Origin: Arthrobacter sp. Soil764
GTDB lineage: Bacteria > Actinomycetota > Actinomycetes > Actinomycetales > Micrococcaceae
Direction of reading: 5' to 3'
Assembly (NCBI RefSeq): GCF_001428075.1
Contig: NZ_LMSI01000024.1
Coordinates: 62,001 to 126,000, forward strand
Length of the DNA stretch: 64,000 bases
In this document: piece after piece, positions 1 through 10,003 of the stretch
Layout of the letters: the number at the start of each line of letters is the position of its first letter
Numbering within the stretch: position 1 is the first letter of the stretch
Notes under the pieces: model-generated
Told to the model about the DNA's origin: nothing
The model's input: only the letters and a program-made list of their open reading frames with translations
Database searches by the model: none
Program-made: the position numbers and the translations under genes

Positions 1-1
1 G

Positions 2-424
2 GACGATGTGACCCAGGAGGTCTTCATCCGGGCCTGGCGCTCGCGGAACACCTTCAACCCGCAGGTGGCAAGGCTGCCTGCGTGGATCGTGGGAATCACG
101 CGGAACGCTATCACCGACGCGCACTCGGCCGCGGCCCGGGAAGCACGAAAGGCCTTCGCGGCGGCCGGAGCCGGCATGGGGGAAGACACCGGCACAGGAA
201 CAGAGGCAGCGGAAATGCTGGCGGACCGGCTGCTCCTGGACGGTGAATTGGAGAGGCTGGGCGAGCCGCAGGGGTCCATCATGAAGCTCGCCTTCTACGA
301 GGACCTGACGCACGAGCAGATTTCACGCAAGCTGGGCCTTCCCCTTGGTACGGTCAAGAGCCACATCCGCCGGAGCCTGTCGCATTTACGAAGCAGATTG
401 GAGGTAGACCATGCCGCATCTTGA
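2..424 (+). CDS. ECF RNA polymerase sigma factor, 5'-truncated by window
   Basis: This is the C-terminal part of a sigma-70 family ECF factor, which directs RNA polymerase to a stress or envelope regulon. The reading frame is open from base 2, and its first residues (DDVTQEVFIRAW) are core region 2 sequence, so the true start lies upstream of the window. Region 4 is clear near the end: ALEDLTHEQI-type residues (FYEDLTHEQISRKLGLPLG) followed by TVKSHIRRSL, a helix-turn-helix for -35 recognition. The stop overlaps the next gene by 14 nt, so sigma and anti-sigma are translationally coupled. The particular ECF group cannot be settled from the fragment; SigK-like is likely given the RskA-type partner. 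Confidence 0.9.
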   Translation, partial: DDVTQEVFIRAWRSRNTFNPQVARLPAWIVGITRNAITDAHSAAAREARKAFAAAGAGMGEDTGTGTEAAEMLADRLLLDGELERLGEPQGSIMKLAFYEDLTHEQISRKLGLPLGTVKSHIRRSLSHLRSRLEVDHAAS

Positions 425-1208
425 TCCGGAACAGTTGAGCCTCCTTGCGCTCTATGACGGCTGGGAGGACCCGGCCGGCCGGGAGCACCTTGCTGCCTGC
501 CCCGAATGCGCCGCCGACTACGCCGCCCTGCGCCGCACCGTGGATGCGGTGAAGACAACCCCTGACACCAGCCGCTTGACCGTCCCCGGACCGCAGGTAT
601 GGGCTGGAATCCACCGGGAACTGGGTCTGTCCGAGTCGGTGCGGGAGGATCCGCTGTCCCCGGACTCGGCCAAGGGCGCGGCCGAGGGTGCGGCCAAGGA
701 AACCCCCGCAGCCCCTGCCGTTAAGCCGGCACCTGCGCACGTGCCGCCGTCGAACGTGGTTCCCCTGCGCCGCCGCCGGACCTGGTGGCAGCGCCCCGGC
801 ACTTGGGTGGCAGCTGCCGCGGCAGCCGTCCTGGTGATTGTTGGCGCCGTGTTGACGGTGACCCGTCCGCCCCAGCCCCAGCAGCTGGCCGCTGCCCAGC
901 TGACACCGCTGGCCCAGCACTCCGCCGCAGGATCGGCCAAGGTGGTGACGGCCGGCGACGGGTCCCGCAACCTGGAAATCAACCTGGACAAGGATGAGGC
1001 CAAGGGCTACCAGGAGGTGTGGCTGATCGCCCCGGACCTTTCCCGGCTGGTCAGCCTGGGCGTCATGAACTCCACATCCGGAACCTTCCAGGTGCCCGCG
1101 GGCCTGGACCTCTCCCAGTACCCGGTGGTGGATGTGTCAGACGAGCCCATGGACGGCAACCCGGCGCATTCCAGCGTGAGCATCGCCAGGGGCACGCTTA
1201 CGTCCTGA
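411..1208 (+). CDS. Membrane anti-sigma factor, RskA/zinc-finger type
   Basis: Likely holds the upstream ECF sigma factor inactive at the membrane until a signal triggers proteolysis. The N-terminal cytoplasmic domain carries an H-x3-C-x2-C pattern (EHLAACPECAADY, about residues 25-37), typical of ZAS-type anti-sigma domains. A Pro/Ala-rich linker leads to one transmembrane helix at about residues 130-148, followed by an exported C-terminal domain resembling the anti-sigma-K factor domain. Length (265 aa) fits the family. The ATG lies inside the sigma gene, and the 14-nt overlap supports both the start and the partnership. The target regulon is unknown. Confidence 0.88.
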   Translation: MPHLDPEQLSLLALYDGWEDPAGREHLAACPECAADYAALRRTVDAVKTTPDTSRLTVPGPQVWAGIHRELGLSESVREDPLSPDSAKGAAEGAAKETPAAPAVKPAPAHVPPSNVVPLRRRRTWWQRPGTWVAAAAAAVLVIVGAVLTVTRPPQPQQLAAAQLTPLAQHSAAGSAKVVTAGDGSRNLEINLDKDEAKGYQEVWLIAPDLSRLVSLGVMNSTSGTFQVPAGLDLSQYPVVDVSDEPMDGNPAHSSVSIARGTLTS

Positions 1209-1710
1209 CGGGAGCCTGCCTCCGGCGCAGTGCCCGGGCCCACCGGCTGAGCCTGTTCCACCCCACCACAGTGGCGGCGGTAAGGAGTGCCGCGCCGGCA
1301 TGCAGATACAGCATCAGGTGCAGCGAGTGGGTTGCCGGGGAGGTGGGCGACGACGGGGCGTCCGGAGTGGGCGGCCCGCCATGGTCGTGGCCCGGCAACG
1401 GGACGGCACTGGCCGTGGCGAAGGCGGCGAAGGCCAGGTGCAGCAATTGCTGCGCGGCAGCGGCCGCCACCAGGACTGCCCAGCCGGGAAGCTGCGCCGA
1501 CGCCGGCCGGTTCCGCCGCAGGGCAAGTCGCTCCAGGACCACCGCCGCCAGGCTGAGCAACGCTGCCAGCGCCGCAACAATGGCGGCTGCGGGCGGCTGG
1601 CCCCCACCTGCAAGATGGGCAGCCAGTCCCGGGAGGGTGGCGAGTGGTCCGGCGAGCCAGCTGGGGGCGCTGATGAGGGCACGCCGGCCGTCCGGCTCTT
1701 CGCCTTCCAT
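1198..1710 (-). CDS. Hypothetical polytopic membrane protein
   Basis: A 170-residue protein with about four hydrophobic segments (around residues 17-35, 40-60, 75-100 and 130-150). It has an Arg-rich C-terminus and a His/Asp-rich loop (PGHDHGG) in the middle. The loop could bind metal, but this is only a guess from composition. The gene converges on the anti-sigma gene and overlaps its last 11 nt. I do not recognise a named family. The frame reads as real because hydrophobic blocks alternate with charged loops and codons are GC-rich at third positions. Confidence 0.6.
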   Translation of the reverse strand: MEGEEPDGRRALISAPSWLAGPLATLPGLAAHLAGGGQPPAAAIVAALAALLSLAAVVLERLALRRNRPASAQLPGWAVLVAAAAAQQLLHLAFAAFATASAVPLPGHDHGGPPTPDAPSSPTSPATHSLHLMLYLHAGAALLTAATVVGWNRLSRWARALRRRQAPVRT

Positions 1711-1783
1711 CCGTGCGCCCCCTCCCGCTGCTTGGTCCTGGTTCTCCCCTACCCAATCGGGCCGGCGTCAACCGTGAACCGCG

Positions 1784-2743
1784 TCAGCGGCCGAAGTGTG
1801 AGCGCGGTGCACCTTCCGGCAGCCGGTCCAGCAGCTCTTCTGCCACCTTGCGCACCTTGATGTTCCGGTGGCTCGACGCCTTTGCGAGGATGGAGAAGGC
1901 CTCCTCGTAGGAGCATCTGTTCTGCGCCATGATCACGCCGCAGGCAACGTTGATGGACGTGCGGCTGTCCAGGGCCGAGCGGAGGTCGGTGGCCAGCGAG
2001 CGGGCGGCGTGCAGGTTGATTGCCATTTGCAGGCTCTTGGTTGCCAGTGCCGCGAACGTGCGTGCCTCGGCAATGGCCTGCAGCGGGAAGGCTTTGGAGT
2101 CGTGGGCGAAGAAGGCCAGCGCAGCGGCGGACTGGCCCGGCTCGCTGCTGCCGTTGCCCCGGTCATCTGCCGGGAGGTCAGTATCCAGGCGAAGCCGCAC
2201 GGCCAGGGCGCTGCCGAACCCGGAGAGCTGCAGCTGTGCGGAGTAGTTCTGCCACCGGAAGTCCCCGTTCCGCTGGAGCACCGCAACCGGGTGCCCGCCG
2301 GACATCACGTCGGTGACCGGGCCCTCGGCCATGTCCCGTTCCCAGTCCAGCAGGCGCTCCACTTCAACGGTGGTGCCCGTAACGGCAGGCGTCCGTTTGG
2401 GCTGGTGCAGCACCAGGCCGCAGCCGACGTCGATCCCGGCCGTGGCGGCCACATGCCCGGCTGACGCAGCCACCAGCAGGTCGAGGGATTCGGAGAGGGT
2501 TTGCGCGCCGTTGACCAGGTCCAGCACGAGGGCCGGGTTCCGGGGCGCACCGCGTTCCTGGCCTGCGGGCTCCGGATGGGGCACGCGCAGCCTGCGGGCG
2601 CCCGCAGGGTGGGGAGGGCCGGCGACGGCTGGGGGAGAGCCCTTGGTCTCGAAGGACTCCTCGTCGCCGGCCCCGCTTGATACCCGTGTCCTATGGACCG
2701 GGAAGCCTGGGTTTACCTGTCGTGCATGCATTGCCAGTCTCAC
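1784..2743 (-). CDS. GAF and ANTAR domain RNA-binding regulator
   Basis: The C-terminal approximately 60 residues match the ANTAR fold (LRSALDSRTSINVACGVIMA, then NRCSYEEAFSIL). ANTAR domains bind paired hairpins in mRNA leaders and cause antitermination. The central part resembles a GAF-type sensor domain. The first 60-70 residues are Pro/Arg-rich and unlike a folded domain, so the true start may be internal, nearer residue 65. A second GAF-ANTAR protein sits at 27748, and such pairs are common in soil actinobacteria. No ANTAR-type double hairpin was found next to it, so its target is unknown. Confidence 0.8.
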   Translation of the reverse strand: MRLAMHARQVNPGFPVHRTRVSSGAGDEESFETKGSPPAVAGPPHPAGARRLRVPHPEPAGQERGAPRNPALVLDLVNGAQTLSESLDLLVAASAGHVAATAGIDVGCGLVLHQPKRTPAVTGTTVEVERLLDWERDMAEGPVTDVMSGGHPVAVLQRNGDFRWQNYSAQLQLSGFGSALAVRLRLDTDLPADDRGNGSSEPGQSAAALAFFAHDSKAFPLQAIAEARTFAALATKSLQMAINLHAARSLATDLRSALDSRTSINVACGVIMAQNRCSYEEAFSILAKASSHRNIKVRKVAEELLDRLPEGAPRSHFGR

Positions 2744-3040
2744 ACCCCCTAGTGAGCCAAGTACCGCCGAAGCAGAACAGGTCTTGTCTCTGTGAAAAAC
2801 CTAATTGCCGTCCAGCCTCCGGTGGATGCGTATCCAGTACCTGTTTTTTCGATTAGGTAGTACTTGGCCCTGCACGCTGTGGCACCGCTTTGGATTGTTG
2901 CCGCAGGTGAGCGCCGCCTGGGACTGCAATCCAAGGCAGCGGCAGCGCTGCGCCGCGGCGGAAGAAAACACTTGACTCACGGCACGGGGCCCTCAACAAT
3001 ATTTCTATAACGTTGTAAAAACCGAGCCGAGGATGCTTTC
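2744..3040. promoter_or_regulatory. Divergent intergenic region before the arabinofuranosidase gene
   Basis: This 297-nt gap separates the GAF-ANTAR gene from the arabinofuranosidase gene and must hold both promoters. It contains an inverted pair ACCTAAT (about 2797) and ATTAGGT (about 2851). A TTGACT (2972-2977) is a possible -35 for the rightward gene. The stretch before the GTG start is AT-rich compared with the surroundings. No RNA gene or ORF of substance was seen. Confidence 0.45.
3006..3017 (+). promoter_or_regulatory. Candidate LacI-family operator
   Basis: TATAACGTTGTA is an imperfect palindrome (5 of 6 positions match) with the central CG dinucleotide usual for LacI/GalR-family operators. 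It lies about 24 nt before the arabinofuranosidase start, and a LacI-family gene lies two genes downstream. Binding by that regulator is inferred. Confidence 0.4.
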
Positions 3041-4567
3041 GTGACCCAGCCAGAACCCGCCGCAGCAAAAATCACCGTTGACCCGTCGTTCACCGTGGGG
3101 CCCGTCCGCCGTCGTACTTTCGGTGCCTTTGTTGAGCACCTTGGCCGGTGCGTGTACACCGGCATCTTTGAACCGGACCACCCGGATGCTGACGGCGACG
3201 GCTTCCGCAGGGATGTCCTTGAGCTCACCCGTGAACTGGGAGTGTCCACCGTCCGGTACCCGGGCGGGAACTTCGTGTCCGGCTACCGCTGGGAGGACGG
3301 CGTAGGCCCGGTGGACCAGCGGCCCGTGCGCCTGGACCTCGCCTGGCATTCCACCGATCCCAACACCGTGGGCGTGGACGAGTTCGCCAAGTGGTCCGCC
3401 AAGGCCGGCGTGGAACCCATGATGGCGGTGAACCTGGGCACCCGCGGGGTCCAGGAGGCGCTGGACCTTCTCGAGTACTGCAACATCGACGGCGGCACCG
3501 CCCTTTCCGGACAGCGGCGCGCAAATGCGGCCGCCGACGCCTACGGCATCCGGATGTGGTGCCTTGGCAACGAAATGGACGGCCCCTGGCAGATCGGGCA
3601 TAAGAATGCCCTGGAATACGGGCGCCTGGCCGCGGACACCGCCCGAGCCATGCGCATGGTGGAACCGGACCTGGAGCTGGTGGCCTGCGGCAGCTCCGGG
3701 CCCACCATGCCCACCTTCGGTGAGTGGGAGCGCGTTGTCCTGGCCGAGACCTACGAGCTGGTGGACCTGATCTCGGCGCACCAGTATTTCGAGGACTTCG
3801 GCGACCTGCAGGAGCACCTCGCCGCCGGACACAAGATGGACGCGTTCATCCATGACATCGTCAGCCACATCGACCACGTGAAGTCGGTGAAGAAGTCCAC
3901 CAAGCAGGTGAACATCTCCTTCGACGAGTGGAACGTCTGGCACATGAGCCGCGACGAATCCAAGGTACCCACCGGGAAGGACTGGCCGGTGGCCCCCGTC
4001 CTGCTGGAGGACACCTACACGGTGGCAGACGCCGTCGTGGTGGGAGACCTGCTGGTCACGCTGCTCCGGAACACCGACCGTGTCCACTCGGCAAGCCTGG
4101 CGCAGCTGGTGAACGTCATCGCACCCATCATGACCGAGCCCGGCGGGCGGGCCTGGAAGCAGACCACCTTCCACCCGTTCGCCCTGACCTCCCGGCACGC
4201 TTCCGGCACGGTCCTGCAGCTCGCCGTCGAATCCCCGCTGGTCAGCGGCGGCAAGACAACCGATGTGGCCGCCCTGTCCGCCGTCGCCACCTACGACGCG
4301 GACAAGGGCGAGGCCGTGGTGTTCGCCGTCAACCGGTCTGCGGAGAAGGCATTGGCGCTGGATGCAGCCGTGGCGGGACTGGGCGATGTCCGGCTGGTGG
4401 AGGCGGTGACCTATGCCAACAAGGACCCGTACTGGAAGGCCAGCGCCGATGATTCCACCTCGGTCCTGCCCACTGAAAACGGCTCCGTGAAGGTGGACGG
4501 CGGCCGGCTTACCGCCGAACTCCCCGCCGTTTCCTGGTCCATGATCCGGCTGGCCGTGAACAGCTGA
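3041..4567 (+). CDS. abfA: Alpha-L-arabinofuranosidase, GH51
   Basis: Hydrolyses terminal alpha-L-arabinofuranosyl residues from arabinan or arabinoxylan fragments. At 508 aa it has GH51 length and order: a split (beta/alpha)8 barrel followed by a C-terminal beta domain. The acid/base Glu is in CLGNEMDG (about residue 177) and the nucleophile Glu in SFDEWNVW (about residue 296). No signal peptide is visible, so it should act inside the cell on imported oligosaccharides. The GTG start is chosen because the protein begins directly before the conserved barrel. The upstream LacI-type palindrome and the nearby LacI gene suggest substrate induction. Confidence 0.95.
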   Translation: MTQPEPAAAKITVDPSFTVGPVRRRTFGAFVEHLGRCVYTGIFEPDHPDADGDGFRRDVLELTRELGVSTVRYPGGNFVSGYRWEDGVGPVDQRPVRLDLAWHSTDPNTVGVDEFAKWSAKAGVEPMMAVNLGTRGVQEALDLLEYCNIDGGTALSGQRRANAAADAYGIRMWCLGNEMDGPWQIGHKNALEYGRLAADTARAMRMVEPDLELVACGSSGPTMPTFGEWERVVLAETYELVDLISAHQYFEDFGDLQEHLAAGHKMDAFIHDIVSHIDHVKSVKKSTKQVNISFDEWNVWHMSRDESKVPTGKDWPVAPVLLEDTYTVADAVVVGDLLVTLLRNTDRVHSASLAQLVNVIAPIMTEPGGRAWKQTTFHPFALTSRHASGTVLQLAVESPLVSGGKTTDVAALSAVATYDADKGEAVVFAVNRSAEKALALDAAVAGLGDVRLVEAVTYANKDPYWKASADDSTSVLPTENGSVKVDGGRLTAELPAVSWSMIRLAVNS

Positions 4568-4635
4568 CCCACCGGGGCAGCAGGGCGTGGGCATCCTTAT
4601 GACGACGGCGGCCCGCAGGTGGGAGGATGGACGGC

Positions 4636-5214
4636 ATGGAACTGCACATCACTGGCGATCCCGCCGCGGACAAGTTGTTGAGTGAGGACGACTTCGCCCT
4701 GCTGACCGGCATGCTGCTGGACCAGCAGGTGACGATGGAATCGGCCTTCGCCGGTCCCGAGAAGATCCGCAGCCGGGTGGGGTCGCTGAAGCCGGAAGCC
4801 ATTGCCGCCCAGGACCCCCAGGCGTTCGTGGAGATGTTCAAGGAACGGCCCGCCGTCCACCGGTTCCCGGGTTCCATGGCGGCCCGTGTCCAGGCGTTGG
4901 CCGAGGCCGTCCAAAGCGAGTGGGACGGCGACGCTGCTGCCATCTGGACCAAAGGTTCACCGGACGGCGCCGAGGTGCTGCGCCGGCTCAAGGCCCTGCC
5001 CGGATTCGGTGAGCAGAAGGCGAAGATTTTCCTGGCGCTCCTGGGCAAGCAGCGCGGCCTCCAGGCGCCCGGATGGCGTGAAGCCGCCGGTCACTACGGC
5101 GAGGACGGAAGCTATCTTTCGGTGGCAGACATCGTGGATCCGGAATCCCTGGCAAAGGTGCGGGCCAGCAAGCAGGCTGCCAAAGCGGCGGCGAAAGCAG
5201 GAAAAGAACGTTAA
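4636..5214 (+). CDS. HhH-GPD-type DNA glycosylase-like protein
   Basis: Belongs to the helix-hairpin-helix GPD group of base-excision glycosylases. LLDQQVTMESAFAGPEKI near the N-terminus and the hairpin LPGFGEQKAKIF (about residue 115) fit the fold. The usual catalytic Asp a short way after the hairpin is not obvious, so a non-canonical or non-catalytic role is possible. ATG 4636 is preferred over ATG 4627 because GGGAGG at 4621-4626 sits about 9 nt ahead of it and touches the other. The stop shares one base with the LacI start, so the two are probably co-transcribed. Confidence 0.8.
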   Translation: MELHITGDPAADKLLSEDDFALLTGMLLDQQVTMESAFAGPEKIRSRVGSLKPEAIAAQDPQAFVEMFKERPAVHRFPGSMAARVQALAEAVQSEWDGDAAAIWTKGSPDGAEVLRRLKALPGFGEQKAKIFLALLGKQRGLQAPGWREAAGHYGEDGSYLSVADIVDPESLAKVRASKQAAKAAAKAGKER

Positions 5215-6218
5215 TGGCAGTCACCATGAACGACGTCGCACGGGCGGCCGGCGTTTCCCTCAAGACCGTTTCCAACGTCCTGAACGACTACGAATTCATC
5301 CGGCCGGCCACCAAGCAGCGGGTGCAGGACGCCATCGCGGAGCTGGGCTACGAGGCAAACCTCACTGCCCGCAGCCTCCGGTCCGGCAAGACCTCCATGC
5401 TGGGGCTGGTCCTGTCCGATCTCTCCGCCCCGTACTACGCCGAGCTCGCCTCCAAACTGATGAAGGCCGCCTCCCGCCACGGCTACCGTGTGCTGGTGGA
5501 GCAGTCCGATGCCGAGCCGGCCGTTGAACTTGGCGCCCTGCAGGGGACGTTCCGGCAACTCACGGACGGCCTGCTGTTCACGCCGCTGGTGGTGGACGCC
5601 GAGGCCATTGCCGCGCGGGCCGGCACCAAGCCGCTGGTAATGCTCGGCGAGCACATCATGGATCCCCGCTTTGACCTGGTGACCATGAAGAACGAGGAAG
5701 CCGCGGCTGCGCTCACGGCGCACCTGCTGGCCGCCGGCCGCCGTCGCATCGCCGTGATCGGAGCCAATGCCGGGGAATCCGCCGGCAGCGCGGGCCTGCG
5801 CCTGAACGGGTACCGGAAGGCGCTGGGGGAGGCGGGCATCCCGTTCGACCCTGCGCTCGTGGCGCCCGCGGAATGGCGGCGCGACACCGGGGCCGCAGCG
5901 GTGGCCGGGCTCCTGGAATCGGGCGTGGAATTCGACGCCGTCTTTGGGCTCAATGACGTACTGGCACTCGGTGCACTGCACGAACTGCTGATCCGCGGAA
6001 TCAAGGTGCCGCAGGATGTGGCCGTGGCCGGCTTTGACGACATCGACGAAGCCCGGTTCGCTTCCCCGTCCCTGACCACCGTCTCTCCGGGAATGAACGA
6101 GATCGCCGAACGCTCGATCGGCCTGCTGCTGGACCGGATCGCCGGCCGTGAAACATCCAGCACCGGCGTGCACGTGGAGGCCGGATTCGAGCTGAAAATC
6201 CGGGAATCGGCCCCCTAG
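5214..6218 (+). CDS. LacI-family transcriptional regulator
   Basis: The N-terminal helix-turn-helix is clear (MNDVARAAGVSLKTVSNVLN), with a hinge helix around residues 48-60. A periplasmic-binding-protein-like sensor domain follows (GLVLSDLSAPYYAEL; late GFDDIDEARFASPSLTTV). The length of 334 aa is normal. The start overlaps the stop of the HhH-GPD gene. By position it could control the arabinofuranosidase gene, whose upstream region holds a LacI-type palindrome. The neighbouring hydrolase at 6297 is another possible target. Confidence 0.93.
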   Translation: MAVTMNDVARAAGVSLKTVSNVLNDYEFIRPATKQRVQDAIAELGYEANLTARSLRSGKTSMLGLVLSDLSAPYYAELASKLMKAASRHGYRVLVEQSDAEPAVELGALQGTFRQLTDGLLFTPLVVDAEAIAARAGTKPLVMLGEHIMDPRFDLVTMKNEEAAAALTAHLLAAGRRRIAVIGANAGESAGSAGLRLNGYRKALGEAGIPFDPALVAPAEWRRDTGAAAVAGLLESGVEFDAVFGLNDVLALGALHELLIRGIKVPQDVAVAGFDDIDEARFASPSLTTVSPGMNEIAERSIGLLLDRIAGRETSSTGVHVEAGFELKIRESAP

Positions 6219-6296
6219 ATTCTGCCTATGCAGGTTTTGCCTGCGCCGCCTGCGGGTACAGAAATGGCACCGGTTCAAGAGACGGAAAGGCGCCCC

Positions 6297-6848
6297 ATGA
6301 TTGCCCTCCTGGTCATCGACATGCAGAACGCGTTCTTCGAAGCCCCCGAGCTGGCAGCCCAGCAGGAGCGGGTGGTCAGCGAGTGCAACCGCCTGCTGGA
6401 GGGGTTCACGGCAGCCGGGCACAAGGCGCTGCTGGTGGGCACCGAACACGAGCGGGACAAATCCACCTGGACCCTCAGCATGCTCGACGACGACCAGGGG
6501 TTCATCTTCCGCGGCAGTGAGCAGGCCCAGTCCGTGCCGGGGCTCATCACCGGGGATCTGCCCCAGCTGAACAAAACCAGGGACAGCGCCTTTGTGGGCA
6601 CCAACCTGCTGGCCCGGCTGCGGAACTGGGGAGCCGACGAGGTGGTGCTCGCCGGCGTTTCCACCCACAACTGCATCGCCCAGACTGCCGCTGACGCCTT
6701 TGCGCACAACATCCGCGTGACGTATGCCAAGGACGCCATGGCCTCCGAAGACGACCAGGACGCCGCCGACATGCTCCGCATCCTCTCCACCACCTACCGC
6801 CAGCCGGTCCAGTCCAGCGGGGAGATCCTCGGCCGGCTCAATATGTGA
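6297..6848 (+). CDS. Isochorismatase-like cysteine hydrolase
   Basis: A 183-aa alpha/beta hydrolase of the isochorismatase/nicotinamidase superfamily. The catalytic Asp is in LLVIDMQNAF (residues 4-13). The catalytic Cys is in GVSTHNCIAQTA (about residue 125), with the Lys expected near KTRDSAF. ATG 6297 is preferred to the ATG at 6228 because GGAAAGG precedes it and the conserved beta-strand starts directly after. It lies between a LacI gene and the urease operon, so a role in amide or ureide breakdown feeding urease is attractive but unproven. Confidence 0.85.
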   Translation: MIALLVIDMQNAFFEAPELAAQQERVVSECNRLLEGFTAAGHKALLVGTEHERDKSTWTLSMLDDDQGFIFRGSEQAQSVPGLITGDLPQLNKTRDSAFVGTNLLARLRNWGADEVVLAGVSTHNCIAQTAADAFAHNIRVTYAKDAMASEDDQDAADMLRILSTTYRQPVQSSGEILGRLNM

Positions 6849-6945
6849 GGTCTGCTGGACAGAGCGGCCTGATGCTGCTGAAACCTGGTGGAAACGTGCC
6901 GGGTTTACGCTGGACCCCACGCCGTTGGCCGTCGAAGGGAAGTCC

Positions 6946-7248
6946 ATGCATCTGATGCCGCGCGAGCAGGAAAAGCTCATGATTGTGGTGGCCGCGGACC
7001 TGGCCCGGCGCCGGCAGTCACGCGGCCTGAAGCTCAATTACCCCGAGGCCGTGGCCATCATCAGTTACGAACTGATCGAGGGCGCCAGGGACGGCAGGAC
7101 CGTCGCCGACCTCATGAGCTACGGCACCACGCTCCTCAGCCGCGGGGACGTCATGGAGGGTGTGCCGGAGATGATCCACGACGTGCAGATCGAGGCCACT
7201 TTCCCCGACGGCACCAAGCTGGTCACCGTCCACAACCCCATCCGCTGA
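6946..7248 (+). CDS. ureA: Urease gamma subunit
   Basis: A 100-residue structural subunit of nickel urease, which hydrolyses urea to ammonia and carbamate in the cytoplasm. MHLMPREQEKLMIVVAADLA is the standard N-terminus, and the sequence ends with the usual TFPDGTKLVTVHNPI. It stands as a separate gene, as in actinobacteria, and is not fused to UreB. It opens the ureABCEFGD operon, with an 11-nt gap to ureB. The longer open frame upstream of ATG 6946 has no family resemblance. Confidence 0.97.
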   Translation: MHLMPREQEKLMIVVAADLARRRQSRGLKLNYPEAVAIISYELIEGARDGRTVADLMSYGTTLLSRGDVMEGVPEMIHDVQIEATFPDGTKLVTVHNPIR

Positions 7249-7259
7249 GGAGAGCCGCA

Positions 7260-7609
7260 ATGATTCCAGGCGAGTACGTGCTCCGGCCGGAACCAGTGAC
7301 CGCGAACGCGGGCAGGGAGGCAATCGAGGTTGCTGTCACCAACACCGGCGACCGGCCCGTGCAGGTGGGTTCCCACTTCCACTTTGCCGAGGCCAACGCC
7401 GCACTGTCCTTCGACCGGGACGCCGCCTACGGCCGGCGCCTGGACATTCCCGCTGGGACGGCTGCCCGTTTTGAACCGGGGGACTCCCGGAGCGTGCGGC
7501 TGATAGAGCTGGCCGGGCGCCGCGAGGTGTTCGGGCTCAGCAACGCCGTCAATGGAAAGCTCGACGCCGGCACCCGCCCGGGCAGGCTTGCTGCGGAAGG
7601 GAACGCCCA

Positions 7610-7613
<4 letters not shown>
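7260..7613 (+). CDS. ureB: Urease beta subunit
   Basis: A 117-aa structural urease subunit. MIPGEYVLRPEPV, VQVGSHFHFAEANAAL and RLDIPAGTAARFEPGD are diagnostic. A GGAGAG ribosome-binding site lies about 7 nt before ATG 7260. Its end overlaps the ureC GTG by 4 nt, which couples translation of the beta and alpha subunits. Confidence 0.97.
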
Positions 7614-9367
<1,754 letters not shown>

Positions 9368-9393
9368 TTTCTTCCAAGCCCCCGGAGTCCCAC

Positions 9394-9873
9394 GTGATCA
9401 TCGAAAAAGTCCTCGGCAACCTGCACGACCTGCCGGACCCTGAAACCTATGCCGGGCTCCACCGCGAAAAAGTGGTGCTCCCCAGCGCCTCCCTGGTCAA
9501 ACGCATCCAGCGCGCCACCACCGACCACGGAAAGGAAATCGGCATCCGCCTCCCCGTCGGCTCCGGAGACCTCCGTGACGGCGACATCCTGCACGTCGAA
9601 GAGACCAACATGATCGTCGTCTCCGTCCTGCCCACCGACGTCCTGGTCATCACACCCCGCACCCTCCACGAAATGGGCGTCACGGCACACTCCCTCGGCA
9701 ACCGGCACCTCCAGGCACAGTTCTTCGACTCGTCTTCTGAATATGGAGCCGACGTCATGGTGTGCGCCTACGACCACACCGTCGAGGACTACCTCCGCCA
9801 CAACTCAGTGCCCTACACCCGCCAGGAACGCGTCCTCCCTGTACCTTTCCGCCATGCTGAGCACAGTCACTAA
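9394..9873 (+). CDS. ureE: Urease accessory protein, nickel metallochaperone
   Basis: UreE delivers nickel to apo-urease through UreG. The 159-aa protein has the peptide-binding-like N-terminal domain (KVVLPSASLVKR) and the metal-binding C-terminal domain (TLHEMGVTAHSLGNRHLQAQ). The tail ends HAEHSH, a short His-rich end rather than a long His tail. It starts with GTG 26 nt after ureC. Its stop lies inside AAGGAGG, the ribosome-binding site of what follows. Confidence 0.95.
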   Translation: MIIEKVLGNLHDLPDPETYAGLHREKVVLPSASLVKRIQRATTDHGKEIGIRLPVGSGDLRDGDILHVEETNMIVVSVLPTDVLVITPRTLHEMGVTAHSLGNRHLQAQFFDSSSEYGADVMVCAYDHTVEDYLRHNSVPYTRQERVLPVPFRHAEHSH

Positions 9874-9886
9874 GGAGGACGACGGC

Positions 9887-10003
9887 GTGGCGTGGGACGC
9901 CGCGAGGGATATGGGGCCGTGCCCGCTTCGCGGTGCCCGCCACGCCGCGGCCCCATATCCCTCGCGTCGCTTGCTTGCCTCACCTTGGGTGCGCCTTTCG
10001 TGA
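9887..10003 (+). CDS. Possible 38-codon leader ORF between ureE and ureF
   Basis: AAGGAGG at 9872-9878 is the best ribosome-binding site in this gap. The codon at ideal distance (8 nt) is GTG 9887, which opens a 38-codon frame running through the palindromic repeat. It ends at TGA 10001-10003, overlapping the GTG proposed for ureF in a GTGA junction. This would allow coupled translation of ureF. The peptide has no recognisable family. It may be the old 5' end of ureF put out of frame by the repeat. Confidence 0.3.
   Translation: MAWDAARDMGPCPLRGARHAAAPYPSRRLLASPWVRLS
9901..9966. repeat. Palindromic repeat element, copy 1 (19-bp arms)
   Basis: Perfect 19-bp inverted arms (9901-9919 and 9948-9966) enclose a 28-nt spacer. 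The inner 42 nt (9913-9954) is identical to 11354-11395 inside ureD. The element sits between the ureE stop and the conserved start of UreF. It could form a strong hairpin in the urease mRNA. No T-run follows, so it is unlike a simple terminator. Confidence 0.85.

Noticed and set aside
5211..7037. Long open frames antisense to the LacI, hydrolase, urease and other genes
   Set aside because: They have the low-complexity Arg/Gly/His/Pro composition of GC-rich antisense frames and lie opposite clear family members.
9743..10003. Frame running from inside ureE into the repeat
   Set aside because: The part inside ureE is out of frame with a conserved gene. Only the portion from GTG 9887 has a ribosome-binding site, and it is listed separately.
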